A stretch of DNA of 16,351 bases from Clostridium sp. UBA6758 (GCA_002453475.1 DKGY01000025.1:10504-26854), one strand, 5' to 3'; positions 7,265 through 14,591 are shown, numbered from the stretch's first letter. The notes: generated by a model not told the origin, from the letters alone. Numbers and translations are program-made.

Positions 7265-7305
7265 ATAGACTAGGCATCACATTGTATAACCTAGTCTATT
7301 TATTT
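7265..7305 (+). terminator. Orphan hairpin with T-rich tail
   Basis: A 10-bp perfect stem (ATAGACTAGG 7265-7274, CCTAGTCTAT 7290-7299) with a 15-nt loop, then TTATTTTT on the plus strand. No plus-strand gene precedes it, so it may end an unannotated small RNA or be a regulatory dyad. The minus-strand tail is less T-rich. Confidence 0.45.
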
Positions 7306-7329
7306 TTATAATACTTATTAATAAATATA

Positions 7330-7360
7330 GAGTATATTACCAGTATTATTTTATATACTC
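7330..7360. repeat. Inverted repeat before the 51-residue gene
   Basis: Perfect 8-bp arms GAGTATAT (7330-7337) and ATATACTC (7353-7360), 15-nt spacer, ending 40 nt before the start codon at 7401. It could be an operator or a leader hairpin. Confidence 0.4.
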
Positions 7361-7400
7361 CTACAAATAATAATATTACTTATATTAAGGAGGTATAATT

Positions 7401-7556
7401 ATGTCTAAAAATTGTTGTAAAACTAAAAATAAGAAAACCACTTCCCTTAAATCTGATGCAACATCTTCTAAATATCAAGAAGGGGTTAAAAATAAAGCTA
7501 ATGAACATTCTCCATATGGAGAAAATGAACCTTCTACTCATACTACATATAGATAG
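7401..7556 (+). CDS. Small 51-residue hydrophilic protein, function unknown
   Basis: The ATG at 7401 follows a near-perfect AAGGAGGT at 8 nt spacing, and the frame stays open for 51 codons to TAG. The product is lysine-, serine- and threonine-rich. It has a Cys-Cys pair at positions 5-6 after MSKN, a basic first third (CCKTKNKKTTSLK) and a C-terminal half rich in Glu, Asn, Pro, His and Tyr (HSPYGENEPSTHTTY). There is no membrane segment. A hairpin overlaps the stop codon. The ribosome site and placement make it likely to be real. I do not recognise a family; low hydrophobicity and probable disorder suggest a spore-type or metal-related small protein only as speculation. Confidence 0.6.
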   Translation: MSKNCCKTKNKKTTSLKSDATSSKYQEGVKNKANEHSPYGENEPSTHTTYR

Positions 7557-7576
7557 TTTTAAAGAAACTATCTATA
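7548..7576 (+). terminator. Hairpin overlapping the stop codon of the 51-residue gene
   Basis: A 12-bp perfect stem, TATAGATAGTTT with AAACTATCTATA, 5-nt loop. It includes the TAG stop at 7554-7556. The tail is AT-rich but lacks a T run, so it is a weak terminator or a message-protecting hairpin. Confidence 0.5.
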
Positions 7577-7598
7577 AATAATTTAATATATTTTATAA

Positions 7599-7636
7599 AA
7601 TGTTGAGCATGCACTTATAAGTGTATGCTCAACATT
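7599..7636. terminator. Long palindrome between converging genes, likely terminator
   Basis: A 38-base near-perfect palindrome (19-bp arms beginning AATGTTGAGCAT, one non-Watson-Crick position, essentially no loop). On the minus strand it runs into TTTTAT, so it probably ends the MATE transcript. It may also stop the plus-strand gene. Confidence 0.65.
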
Positions 7637-7684
7637 AATTCTTAGCTTATTTTAAAATAGTTTCTACTTTATAAATAAAAAAAT

Positions 7685-9082
7685 TTATATATTATTTTCT
7701 TCTACTTCATTATTTGATAAAAGATTATTATTTAAAGTCCTCTTGTAGAATATAGTAAAACATATTATAGTAGTTACTGATGCAATTATATCTGCTACAG
7801 GCTCTGCTGTAAGTACTCCTTGAAGCTTGCCTGCGTCCCCTTCAAAAAACATAGGAAGTATAAATATTAATGGTATTAGTAAAATTATCTTTCTAAGTAA
7901 AGCAAGAACAAGAGATATTTTTGCTTTACCAAGAGCAAGGAATGTTTGTTGACAAGCACTTTGTGCACCAAAAATAAATATCCCAGCAAAAAATATTCTA
8001 ATACTCCATGCAGTAATGGCTACAAGTTCGGGTTTATTGTTAAATATACCTACAAAAACTGTAGGGAATAGTAGTAAAGACGCCCACATTATTGTAGTAT
8101 ATGCTAGACAGCTAGTAATCAGTAATTTAAATGTTTTTTTAACTCTATCCATTTGTTTACTACCATAATTATAGCTTATAATTGGTTGCGCACCTTGAGT
8201 TAATCCCATAAGTGGCAAAAATATAATTTGCATTATACTACTCATTATAGTCATAGCTCCTACCGCTAAATCTCCACCATAAATTTTAAGTTTATTATTT
8301 AAAGATATTAAAACTAAGCTTTCCGTAGCTTGCATTATAAATGGAGATACTCCAAGTGCCATTATTCCAAGAACTACTTTAATATCTGGAACTATATACT
8401 TCTTTCTTATTTTAAGAATGCTTTTCTTACCAAATAAAAAGTATAATACCCATATTGCTGATACCGCTTGGGCAAGTATCGTAGCAAGAGCTGCTCCCTC
8501 AACTCCCATATTAAAACCAAATATTAATATGGGGTCAAGAATAATATTTATTACTGCACCTACCATTACTGTAATCATACCAGTTTTAGCAAAACCTTGG
8601 GTATTTATAAAAGGATTCATTCCAAGAGCTATTTGCACACATACAGTTCCTATAAGATATATAGTTAAATAGTCATTGGCAAACCCAATAGTATTTTTAC
8701 TCGCACCAAAGGCCCAAAGTATAGGTTCTTTAAATATTAAAAATCCAATAGTTAAAATGATACCAATTATGACTAGAGTAGAAAAACTATTGCTTAATAT
8801 TTTTTCAGCACCCTCATTATCTTTCTCTCCCATTTTAATAGCAGCTATAGGTGCTCCTCCCATTCCTATAAGAGCGCTGAATGCTGATATAATCATAATT
8901 ATAGGAAATGCAACTCCAACACCAGCCATAGCTAAATCTCCATTTGGAATTCTTCCAATAAAAATTCTATCTACCATGTTATATAAAACATTCACAAGTT
9001 GAGCAATGATAGCTGGGAGTGCTAGCTTAAATAACAAACTTCCAACCTTATCTTTTCCTAAATCTACATTGTTTTTTGACAT
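7685..9082 (-). CDS. MATE family multidrug/cation efflux transporter
   Basis: A 465-residue integral membrane protein with the expected 12 hydrophobic helices. MATE marks include LALPAIIAQLVNVLYNMVDRIFIG (about 20-43), GVGVAFPI (54-61) and IGMGGAPIAAIKMGE (72-86). GMITVMVGAVINIILDPILIFGF (about 168-190) and LMGLTQGAQPIISYNYG are also present. It exchanges Na+ or H+ for organic cations or drugs in known members; this one looks nearest the MepA-type branch, but the substrate cannot be read. The ATG at 9082 has AAGGGATG upstream. It is a single gene with hairpins on both sides and no adjacent regulator. Confidence 0.92.
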   Translation of the reverse strand: MSKNNVDLGKDKVGSLLFKLALPAIIAQLVNVLYNMVDRIFIGRIPNGDLAMAGVGVAFPIIMIISAFSALIGMGGAPIAAIKMGEKDNEGAEKILSNSFSTLVIIGIILTIGFLIFKEPILWAFGASKNTIGFANDYLTIYLIGTVCVQIALGMNPFINTQGFAKTGMITVMVGAVINIILDPILIFGFNMGVEGAALATILAQAVSAIWVLYFLFGKKSILKIRKKYIVPDIKVVLGIMALGVSPFIMQATESLVLISLNNKLKIYGGDLAVGAMTIMSSIMQIIFLPLMGLTQGAQPIISYNYGSKQMDRVKKTFKLLITSCLAYTTIMWASLLLFPTVFVGIFNNKPELVAITAWSIRIFFAGIFIFGAQSACQQTFLALGKAKISLVLALLRKIILLIPLIFILPMFFEGDAGKLQGVLTAEPVADIIASVTTIICFTIFYKRTLNNNLLSNNEVEENNI

Positions 9083-9296
9083 CTAATCATCCCTTCTTGA
9101 CTCATTAAACTTTAGCTCTTAATTCTCTAACACTTTATTCAAAATAAGTTATTATACCTCTTTGTACTTGTAATTATTTTTAGTTCCTTAATGCAATATA
9201 ATACTACTTTCCTACATATTATTAAGGTTTAGTTAAGTATTTTAATACTTTTTTAAAATCTAACTATGTATTTATGGCACATATAATAAATAAGCT

Positions 9297-9332
9297 ACCT
9301 AAGAATATTTTTACGAAATTTTATTCTTAGGT
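9297..9332 (-). terminator. Hairpin after the ABC exporter operon
   Basis: An 11-bp stem, ACCTAAGAATA with TATTCTTAGGT, lying 27 nt beyond the permease stop codon. The T tract after it on the minus strand is interrupted (TAGCTTATTTATT), so it is of moderate quality. The rest of the gap to the MATE gene (9083-9296) shows only AT-rich sequence and a small palindrome near 9234-9249. Confidence 0.6.
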
Positions 9333-9358
9333 AACCTTAAATCTATAATTACACTATA

Positions 9359-10675
9359 TTATTTTTCATTATTAAATATGGTAAATAAATCTTTTATTTT
9401 AAGTCTATTTCCTGTATGAAGTATTACTACAGAGTAAACTCTAGCTGTAAATAGAGTCAATACTACGATTGTTGCTATTAATATTAATAATGAGACCCCC
9501 ATCTGTACTATTCCAACAGTCTCTGATAAAATCATGGACGGTATATAAAATGGTGCTGCGAACGGTACATAGGTTGCAATTTTTGCTATCACTGAGTCTG
9601 GAGACATTATTGCTGCATATGCTAAGTAAAAACCTATTATCGAAATAAATGATACTGGCATTATAGCTGTATTTAAATCTTCTAACTTACTTATGGTTGC
9701 ACCAACTAAAGCATTTATAACAGCATATAGTACATATCCTAATATAAAGAATAAAATTATTAATATCACTTGCAATACTGGAATTTTTCCAAGCACTGCT
9801 GATATATCAAATATATTTGCAGAAGTATCTATAAATTTCTTAACTATAACTCCACTTCCTACAAAGGATATATACGCAGTTAGTAATATAGATGCAAACT
9901 GAGTTATTGCTAAGAATCCCATACCAACACACTTACCTACAACAAGTTCCATTGGTTTAGTTGAAGTAAGTAATAATTCCATTACTCTTGAAGTTTTTTC
10001 TGCGACTATAGAACTGGCAACCCAATATCCATAAAAATAAATTATATAGAATAATAGCATACATGCTACCATAGGAAATACCATTTTTACTATCATATCT
10101 TCTAAGGTATCTTCCTCATCTCCAGCAGTAAATACTTGAGTGTTTATAGGTGTAGATAATTTCCCTAGCTCTTCTTGTGATACTCCAGCATTAATTAATC
10201 TACTATTATTTAAAACACTAGATATAGTTTCTGCTAGTATTTGTCCATCCTCTGAAGATACAGCATCACCAGTTGGTGTAATTACCTCCACGTAATACCC
10301 TACACTTTCATTACTAATGGATACTAAAACCATCTTATCTTCTGAAGTTTTAAGTTTTTCTAATATAGCCCCTCTACTTTCTGTAGCCTTCTTTAAATTC
10401 AAATTTGGAAAAGCTACTTTTAAACCTGACTCTAAATCTATTTTTAGGTCAGAATCATCCATATAATAGGCAGTCTCTATTCCAATTTCTTTGCCACCAT
10501 TATCTGTTTTTTTACTATCATCATTCTTACCCCAAATACCAGGAATAAAGTTTATTAATGATGTTAATATAAGCACCGCAATTAGTATAATAGTGGTAGA
10601 AACCTTAAATGCCTTTCCTTTAACTTGTTGAGCTACAGTAAATTTAGTAACCTTCCAAAAATTATCCATATTCAT
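9359..10675 (-). CDS. ABC-2 type exporter permease (NatB-like)
   Basis: A 438-residue permease partnering the ATPase immediately upstream. There is one hydrophobic helix near the N-terminus (about 24-44). A large extracytoplasmic region of about 150 residues follows, including the ITPTGDAVSSEDGQILAETI stretch. A cluster of five or so helices follows from about 195 to 425, with SSIVAEKTSRVMELLLTSTKP (about 220-240) typical of ABC-2/NatB permeases. I start at ATG 10675, one base after the ATPase stop, because AGGTG lies 6 nt before it. A GTG at 10684 would overlap the ATPase but has almost no spacing to a ribosome site. Known NatAB pumps export Na+; others of this type confer resistance to antibiotics or peptides, so the cargo is open. 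Confidence 0.9.
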   Translation of the reverse strand: MNMDNFWKVTKFTVAQQVKGKAFKVSTTIILIAVLILTSLINFIPGIWGKNDDSKKTDNGGKEIGIETAYYMDDSDLKIDLESGLKVAFPNLNLKKATESRGAILEKLKTSEDKMVLVSISNESVGYYVEVITPTGDAVSSEDGQILAETISSVLNNSRLINAGVSQEELGKLSTPINTQVFTAGDEEDTLEDMIVKMVFPMVACMLLFYIIYFYGYWVASSIVAEKTSRVMELLLTSTKPMELVVGKCVGMGFLAITQFASILLTAYISFVGSGVIVKKFIDTSANIFDISAVLGKIPVLQVILIILFFILGYVLYAVINALVGATISKLEDLNTAIMPVSFISIIGFYLAYAAIMSPDSVIAKIATYVPFAAPFYIPSMILSETVGIVQMGVSLLILIATIVVLTLFTARVYSVVILHTGNRLKIKDLFTIFNNEK

Positions 10676-10676
10676 T

Positions 10677-11567
10677 CTACTCACCTACCTTTTCAATAAA
10701 TATTTCATGAAGAGTTGGTTCTCTAAGCTCAAATCTTATAACTTGAATATCTCTACTTAATATTTCTTTAAGTAAACTTGTAGCTTCATCTTCACTATTA
10801 ACACTTAACTCTATATAATCTTGATTTGCATTCAAAATTTTCATATTAGACTTTTCTAGCAGTTCTTTTACATCTCCATCACATTTTAAAATTAAGTGAT
10901 TTCTTCCATAAGATTTTTTAATATCTTTTAAGTTACCACTTAACACAGTTTTGCCTTTATTAAGTATAACAAGATTCTCACAAAATTCTTCTATAGTACT
11001 CATTTGGTGACTTGACATTATTATATATTTACCTCTTGATATTTCTTCCTTAATTATCTCTTTAAATAAATCCGTATTTACTGGATCTAATCCACTCAAA
11101 GGTTCATCTAAAATTAGTACTTCTGGATTAGATATTAAGGCTGCAATAAATTGTATCTTTTGCTGATTCCCCTTAGATAATTGCTCCGCTCTTTTATTTT
11201 TATATTCAGTAGCCTCTAATCTTTCAAGCCAAAAATCAATACTTTTTAGAGCCTCCTTACGAGTCATTCCTTTTAACTCTCCAAAATATATTAATTGATC
11301 TAACACAGTAAATTTTGAATATATACCACGTTCTTCCGCTAAGTATCCAGTTGAAACTTTATTTGAATTATAGGTACTCTCATTCCAAGTAATTGTTCCA
11401 CTATCTTTTTTCAACATACCTAGCATCATTCTTATAGTAGTAGTTTTTCCAGCTCCATTAGTTCCTAATAGCCCAAAAACTCCAGGCTCTTCTATGGAAA
11501 AACTCAAATTATCAACTACCAATTTATCACCATAGCTCTTAGCCAGATTATTTACCTTTAACGCCAT
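10677..11567 (-). CDS. ABC transporter ATP-binding protein (NatA-like)
   Basis: A 296-residue ATPase, first gene of a two-gene exporter operon. Walker A GTNGAGKT (35-42), ABC signature LSKGNQQ (130-136), Walker B VLILDEP (150-156) with catalytic E155, D-loop SGLDP, and switch His187 in SSHQM. The Q-loop region reads GYLAEERGIYSKFTV, with Glu-Glu-Arg as in the NatA group. A C-terminal extension of about 80 residues ends in LREPTLHEIFIE, the usual tail of this subfamily. The ATG at 11567 follows AAGGGGTAGG. A good promoter lies about 75 nt upstream. No two-component system or regulator adjoins. Confidence 0.94.
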   Translation of the reverse strand: MALKVNNLAKSYGDKLVVDNLSFSIEEPGVFGLLGTNGAGKTTTIRMMLGMLKKDSGTITWNESTYNSNKVSTGYLAEERGIYSKFTVLDQLIYFGELKGMTRKEALKSIDFWLERLEATEYKNKRAEQLSKGNQQKIQFIAALISNPEVLILDEPLSGLDPVNTDLFKEIIKEEISRGKYIIMSSHQMSTIEEFCENLVILNKGKTVLSGNLKDIKKSYGRNHLILKCDGDVKELLEKSNMKILNANQDYIELSVNSEDEATSLLKEILSRDIQVIRFELREPTLHEIFIEKVGE

Positions 11568-11640
11568 ATTTCCTACCCCTTATCAATTTTTTAATTAAAT
11601 TATGTATAATTTTATTTAGAGCCTTTAAACCCTTGGTATA

Positions 11641-11669
11641 AATATATATTATTGTTAATTTATAGTCAA
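11641..11669 (-). promoter_or_regulatory. Sigma-A type promoter of the ABC exporter operon
   Basis: Minus strand: TTGACT (11664-11669), 17-nt spacer, TATATT (11641-11646), about 74 nt before the ATPase start codon. Confidence 0.7.
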
Positions 11670-11774
11670 TACACTTCCTTATTTAAGGCTAACTCAAATT
11701 ATCCTTAAATCTATTATAAACTTATACATAATTTTATTCTTCAATAATTATATTTTATTACTTTATGTAATATG

Positions 11775-11796
11775 TAAAAAACACCTCAAAGGTGTT
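11775..11796 (-). terminator. Intrinsic terminator after the DUF5317 gene
   Basis: Minus strand: AACACCT, 3-nt loop, AGGTGTT, then a run of T residues, 36 nt beyond the DUF5317 stop codon. It closes the HD-GYP unit. Confidence 0.85.
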
Positions 11797-11831
11797 CTCT
11801 AAACATTAAATATATGATTTTCAATGTATAC

Positions 11832-12371
11832 TTATTTTAAATCTACTCTAAGCTTCATTCCCTTTACTATAATACCAATTACACCTATAGCTAATATGAT
11901 ATCTCCAATACTAGCTATCCCACCATATTTCCATAGCTTATATGGTATTATATCTGCTAGAAATTTAAACCTTGTTTCTGCACTAAGAATAGAATATAAA
12001 CCTTTAGTTTCAACTGATCCACTTACATTTAATATATTCATAGCCTTCGTGCTAATAGGCATAACACATCCATTTCCAAATATGACTACCATATTTAATA
12101 AAAAGCCTAAACCAATCACTAAAATCATCTTATATTTTCTATTGATATATATAAATGCCATTATGCAACTATACATTATTATATTTAAAACATAGGTTAA
12201 ATTTCCAATTTGAAGGTGCCCTGATTTAAGAAAAACTTTCATTATAAATTCCACTAAAAACCCTAGGACTATAAGCCACCATCCTTTTATTTCTAGATTA
12301 TTTAAGTTTTCTAAATTTCCTTTTAATAAATATCCTAATACAACTCCAAGAATTACTGAAAATAAGAACAT
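11832..12371 (-). CDS. DUF5317 family membrane protein
   Basis: A 179-residue membrane protein with about five hydrophobic helices (near 2-17, 31-47, 57-75, 82-100 and 153-170). It carries the family marks NMVVIFGNGCVMPIS (93-107), AETRFKFLADIIPY (131-144) and SIGDIILAIG (154-163). The start at 12371 is preferred because TGGGG lies about 8 nt upstream; an earlier ATG at 12386 adds five residues with only a poor site. It lies 57 nt after the HD-GYP gene on the same strand, with no terminator between, so co-transcription is likely. The function of DUF5317 is not known to me; the conserved Asn-Gly and Ser-Ile-Gly-Asp motifs face unknown partners. Confidence 0.82.
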   Translation of the reverse strand: MFLFSVILGVVLGYLLKGNLENLNNLEIKGWWLIVLGFLVEFIMKVFLKSGHLQIGNLTYVLNIIMYSCIMAFIYINRKYKMILVIGLGFLLNMVVIFGNGCVMPISTKAMNILNVSGSVETKGLYSILSAETRFKFLADIIPYKLWKYGGIASIGDIILAIGVIGIIVKGMKLRVDLK

Positions 12372-12428
12372 GGCTATACCCCACATATGTAAAATCTTTT
12401 TAAGTTAATTTATTTTTTAATTATTATA

Positions 12429-13709
12429 TTAAGGCAACTTTCCATCATTTTTTTCTACAATCCTTAAATAAGTTTCCGCCACCTTCGGATGAAATTGAGT
12501 ACCTGAATACTTATTAATTTCCTCCAAAATAACACTTTCCGAAAGTCCTTTCCTATAAGGTCTATCAGAAGCCATAGCATCCACCGTATCTGCCAGCTGC
12601 ACTATATAAACATTTAGAGGTAATTCATCACCCTTTTTACCATCTGGATATCCTTTTCCATCATATCTTTCATGATGATTTCTAACTACAGGATAAACAT
12701 AGTCAATATTTTTAATATCCTTAATTATTTTAATTCCTATCTCTGGATGCCCTTTTATTGCATCAAACTCTTCATCGGTTAATTTTCCTGGTTTATTTAA
12801 TATAGCATCACTAACTCCAATTTTACCCACATCATGAAGCATAGCTGCAATACCTAATTGTTCAATATTCCATTGATTATATTTCAATTCCTTTGCAATA
12901 GCTACAGATATCTCTGCAACTCTCCTAGAATGCCCTTCTGTATATTGATCCCTTGCATCAATGGCGTTCATTAAGGCTTCTACAGTGTCTATAAATTGTG
13001 ATTTTGAACTTGTATATAATAATAAAGTATATCTAATTAATAATAATGGAAATGCTATGAATACTATACCTAAATACCCATACTTTATAAATACTAGTGC
13101 TAACAAAATTCCTATCGGAATCATAACTACAGAATTTAATATTCCCATTCTTATATTCCCAATAAAACAGAATAATATATTCTTATTTGTAACTATAGAC
13201 ATTAATATAGACATTATTAAACTATTTACTATTATGAAAGCAAAACAAAATACTATCAATGGCCCTATATTGCTAAATATAAAGCTTAGACTAAATTGTC
13301 CTCCTAAAAGCTTATAAAAAAAACTCCCAGCTACAACTGGTAATATTAATGCACAGCAATTGAATAATGTTCCATATAAGGGAGTATTAAATATATGTTT
13401 ATATTTACCGTTATCTATTTTCATAACTCTAAATAAAAATCCTAATACTAATATTATAATACATTGAAAAGGGCCAAATAATATATAAGATGCTATAGTT
13501 ACAGCAAAACTTGTACTAAAAGACATATTTCTAAAATATACAGTAAACGATTCTGTAATTGCTGTTAGAATTATAAATACTATGATGTTTGCATAATTAC
13601 TAACTTGTATCTTTATTTGTCCTTCAATTATAGGTACTATAAAAGAGATTATAGTGACTATATAAATCAAAATAAAAAATCTTTTTTGTTTTGAAGATAT
13701 ACTATTCAT
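12429..13709 (-). CDS. Membrane HD-GYP domain protein, predicted c-di-GMP phosphodiesterase
   Basis: A 426-residue protein. Residues 11-232 contain about seven hydrophobic helices, resembling the MASE-type membrane sensor regions found before signalling domains. Residues 238-420 form a complete HD-GYP domain. It has DARDQYTEGHSRRVAE (251-266), the HD pair in MLHDVGKIG (290-298), GHPEIG (320-325), HHERYDGKGYP (345-355, GYP present) and LADTVDAMASDRPYR (372-386). All metal-binding residues that I can check are present, so c-di-GMP hydrolysis is likely, controlled by a membrane or envelope signal. The ATG at 13709 follows GGAGG. A 29-codon gene lies 50 nt upstream and DUF5317 57 nt downstream. 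No GGDEF or PilZ gene is in the window. Confidence 0.92.
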   Translation of the reverse strand: MNSISSKQKRFFILIYIVTIISFIVPIIEGQIKIQVSNYANIIVFIILTAITESFTVYFRNMSFSTSFAVTIASYILFGPFQCIIILVLGFLFRVMKIDNGKYKHIFNTPLYGTLFNCCALILPVVAGSFFYKLLGGQFSLSFIFSNIGPLIVFCFAFIIVNSLIMSILMSIVTNKNILFCFIGNIRMGILNSVVMIPIGILLALVFIKYGYLGIVFIAFPLLLIRYTLLLYTSSKSQFIDTVEALMNAIDARDQYTEGHSRRVAEISVAIAKELKYNQWNIEQLGIAAMLHDVGKIGVSDAILNKPGKLTDEEFDAIKGHPEIGIKIIKDIKNIDYVYPVVRNHHERYDGKGYPDGKKGDELPLNVYIVQLADTVDAMASDRPYRKGLSESVILEEINKYSGTQFHPKVAETYLRIVEKNDGKLP

Positions 13710-13759
13710 CTTATTCCTCCGTTATATATTTAAGGCCGATTATTTACTTATTTTAACTA

Positions 13760-13849
13760 TTAGAATACCCAAGTAATAGTTGATCCACCAGCCATTGCTA
13801 AAGCTAGTAAAGCTACTAGAGCAGGCATAACTTTTTTCATGTTTTTCAT
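13760..13849 (-). CDS. 29-residue hydrophobic peptide upstream of the HD-GYP gene
   Basis: The ATG at 13849 follows AAGGGGG with 8 nt spacing, as strong as any ribosome site here; 29 codons follow to TAA. The peptide has a short basic start (MKNMKKVMP), a hydrophobic alanine/leucine core of about 12 residues (9-20) and the tail GGSTITWVF. It looks like a one-helix membrane peptide or a secreted pre-peptide. It could mature by cutting after Ala-Met-Ala, leaving a nine-residue product (inference). The HD-GYP gene starts 50 nt downstream with no terminator between, so the two are probably co-transcribed. I do not recognise a family. It is too short to rule out a leader peptide whose translation regulates the next gene. 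Confidence 0.6.
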   Translation of the reverse strand: MKNMKKVMPALVALLALAMAGGSTITWVF

Positions 13850-13883
13850 TATAAAATCCCCCTTATATGCAAATTAACAAAGA

Positions 13884-13919
13884 TCCGCTAAAAATCTGTC
13901 ATAATTTCCACTCCGCTAA
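13884..13919 (-). repeat. Tandem 8-base direct repeats in the peptide-gene leader
   Basis: TTAGCGGA occurs twice on the minus strand (13912-13919 and 13884-13891), 28 nt apart, in the untranslated leader. Each can fall in the loop of a short hairpin: TTTCC/GGAAA (13905-13924) and AGAT/ATCT (13881-13897, in which the last A of the repeat is paired). The hairpins are short and may be chance. Confidence 0.4.
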
Positions 13920-13982
13920 GGAAAGATAAATAAATTAAAATTAAATAAAATATAAATATAATCGGCCATTAAACCAGTTTAA

Positions 13983-14591
13983 CTATTTTTCTATTCTTCT
14001 GTTTATCGCATCAAGAGTAGCCTTTGCTATTGCTTCATTCATATCATTTCTTACGATGGCAGTTCCTATTAGAACCTCTTCCACAACGTCATTTATCATA
14101 TTTACAATAACGGTTACATAGGATATATCTCGAATTGAATTTATAACTATATCTTCTACATCAAATGCATAGACTTGTCCAATCATTTCTTCTACAGCTG
14201 ATACAGTAGCTTTAGCTACTACTCTACGTCTATTAATACTTGTTCCAATTGCAGTTTCTGTAGACATATAAACATCATCATCCATAGTCAATCTAACTTC
14301 ACATCTTACATTATTATCTTTAACTTCTAAAGAAATACCTTCATATCTAATTCTTTTTATAGACTTTGTTTCTCCAGTATCTATTTGAGCTATACTAATT
14401 AATTTTCTATCTATTCTATAATCAAATATTGCAAGAAGTGCTGATTCGATGTCTCTTACAATCTGTTTAGGTGATCTTATAGTATTAGCAATAATATGAA
14501 CCTCTTCTACTTCTTCATCATTGTACAATACTTTACTATGAGTTACACCTTGAATTTTCGTTATAACATCTTCAAAGGATATAAAATCCAT
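13983..14591 (-). CDS. Conserved-looking protein of unknown function with internal duplication
   Basis: A 202-residue soluble protein with no membrane segment or signal. The N-terminal part (about 18-71) has a strand-helix-strand look around EEVHIIANTIRSPKQIVRDI and ends in DRKLISIAQID. The C-terminal part holds two related units: AIGTSINRRRVVAKATVSAV (114-133) and LIGTAIVRNDMNEAIAKATL (174-193), each followed by a helix, with strands between. I recall similar hypothetical proteins in Firmicutes and Actinobacteria but no assigned role. The start is set at ATG 14591 because GAGGTG lies 6 nt before it; a GTG at 14600 would overlap that site. It has its own near-consensus promoter. No terminator separates it from the peptide gene 133 nt downstream, so read-through is possible. 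Confidence 0.8.
   Translation of the reverse strand: MDFISFEDVITKIQGVTHSKVLYNDEEVEEVHIIANTIRSPKQIVRDIESALLAIFDYRIDRKLISIAQIDTGETKSIKRIRYEGISLEVKDNNVRCEVRLTMDDDVYMSTETAIGTSINRRRVVAKATVSAVEEMIGQVYAFDVEDIVINSIRDISYVTVIVNMINDVVEEVLIGTAIVRNDMNEAIAKATLDAINRRIEK

Larger units (their letters stand above)
6980..7400. other. Intergenic regulatory region, no gene seen
   Basis: A 421-base AT-rich gap between two divergent genes. I found no ORF with a ribosome site. It holds three separate dyads (7043-7065, 7265-7299, 7330-7360), listed on their own. Both flanking promoters must lie here, but no pair of hexamers is convincing. Confidence 0.6.
13734..13967. repeat. Inverted repeat flanking the 29-codon gene
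   Basis: GGCCGATTAT at 13734-13743 and its exact complement ATAATCGGCC at 13958-13967. Allowing a one-base bulge, pairing extends outward by TTTAA/TTAAA, giving about 15 bp. GGCC-containing repeats stand out in such AT-rich DNA. The enclosed 214 bases hold the whole 29-codon gene and its leader. Possible meanings are a long-range RNA helix or the ends of a small non-autonomous element. Confidence 0.6.

Noticed and set aside
8418..9002. Two plus-strand ORFs of 84 and 108 codons
   Set aside because: Both are antisense shadows of the MATE transporter; the composition mirrors reversed hydrophobic codons and neither has a ribosome site.
9234..9249. AAGTATTTTAATACTT palindrome followed by T residues
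   Set aside because: Loop too small and stem all A/T apart from one pair per arm; no plus-strand gene ends nearby, so it is not called a terminator.
11824..12195. 123-codon plus-strand ORF
   Set aside because: Antisense to the DUF5317 gene, which has family motifs, a ribosome site and a terminator.
13888..13902. Four-codon ORF (Met-Thr-Asp-Phe) in the peptide-gene leader
   Set aside because: Too short to judge and easily due to chance; it overlaps one copy of the direct repeat.
13940..13990. Sigma-D (flagellar) promoter at GGCCGATTAT
   Set aside because: The GCCGAT core resembles a sigma-D -10, but the nearest TAAA is only 11 nt away rather than about 15, and the motif also occurs inverted at 13734, where no promoter is needed.
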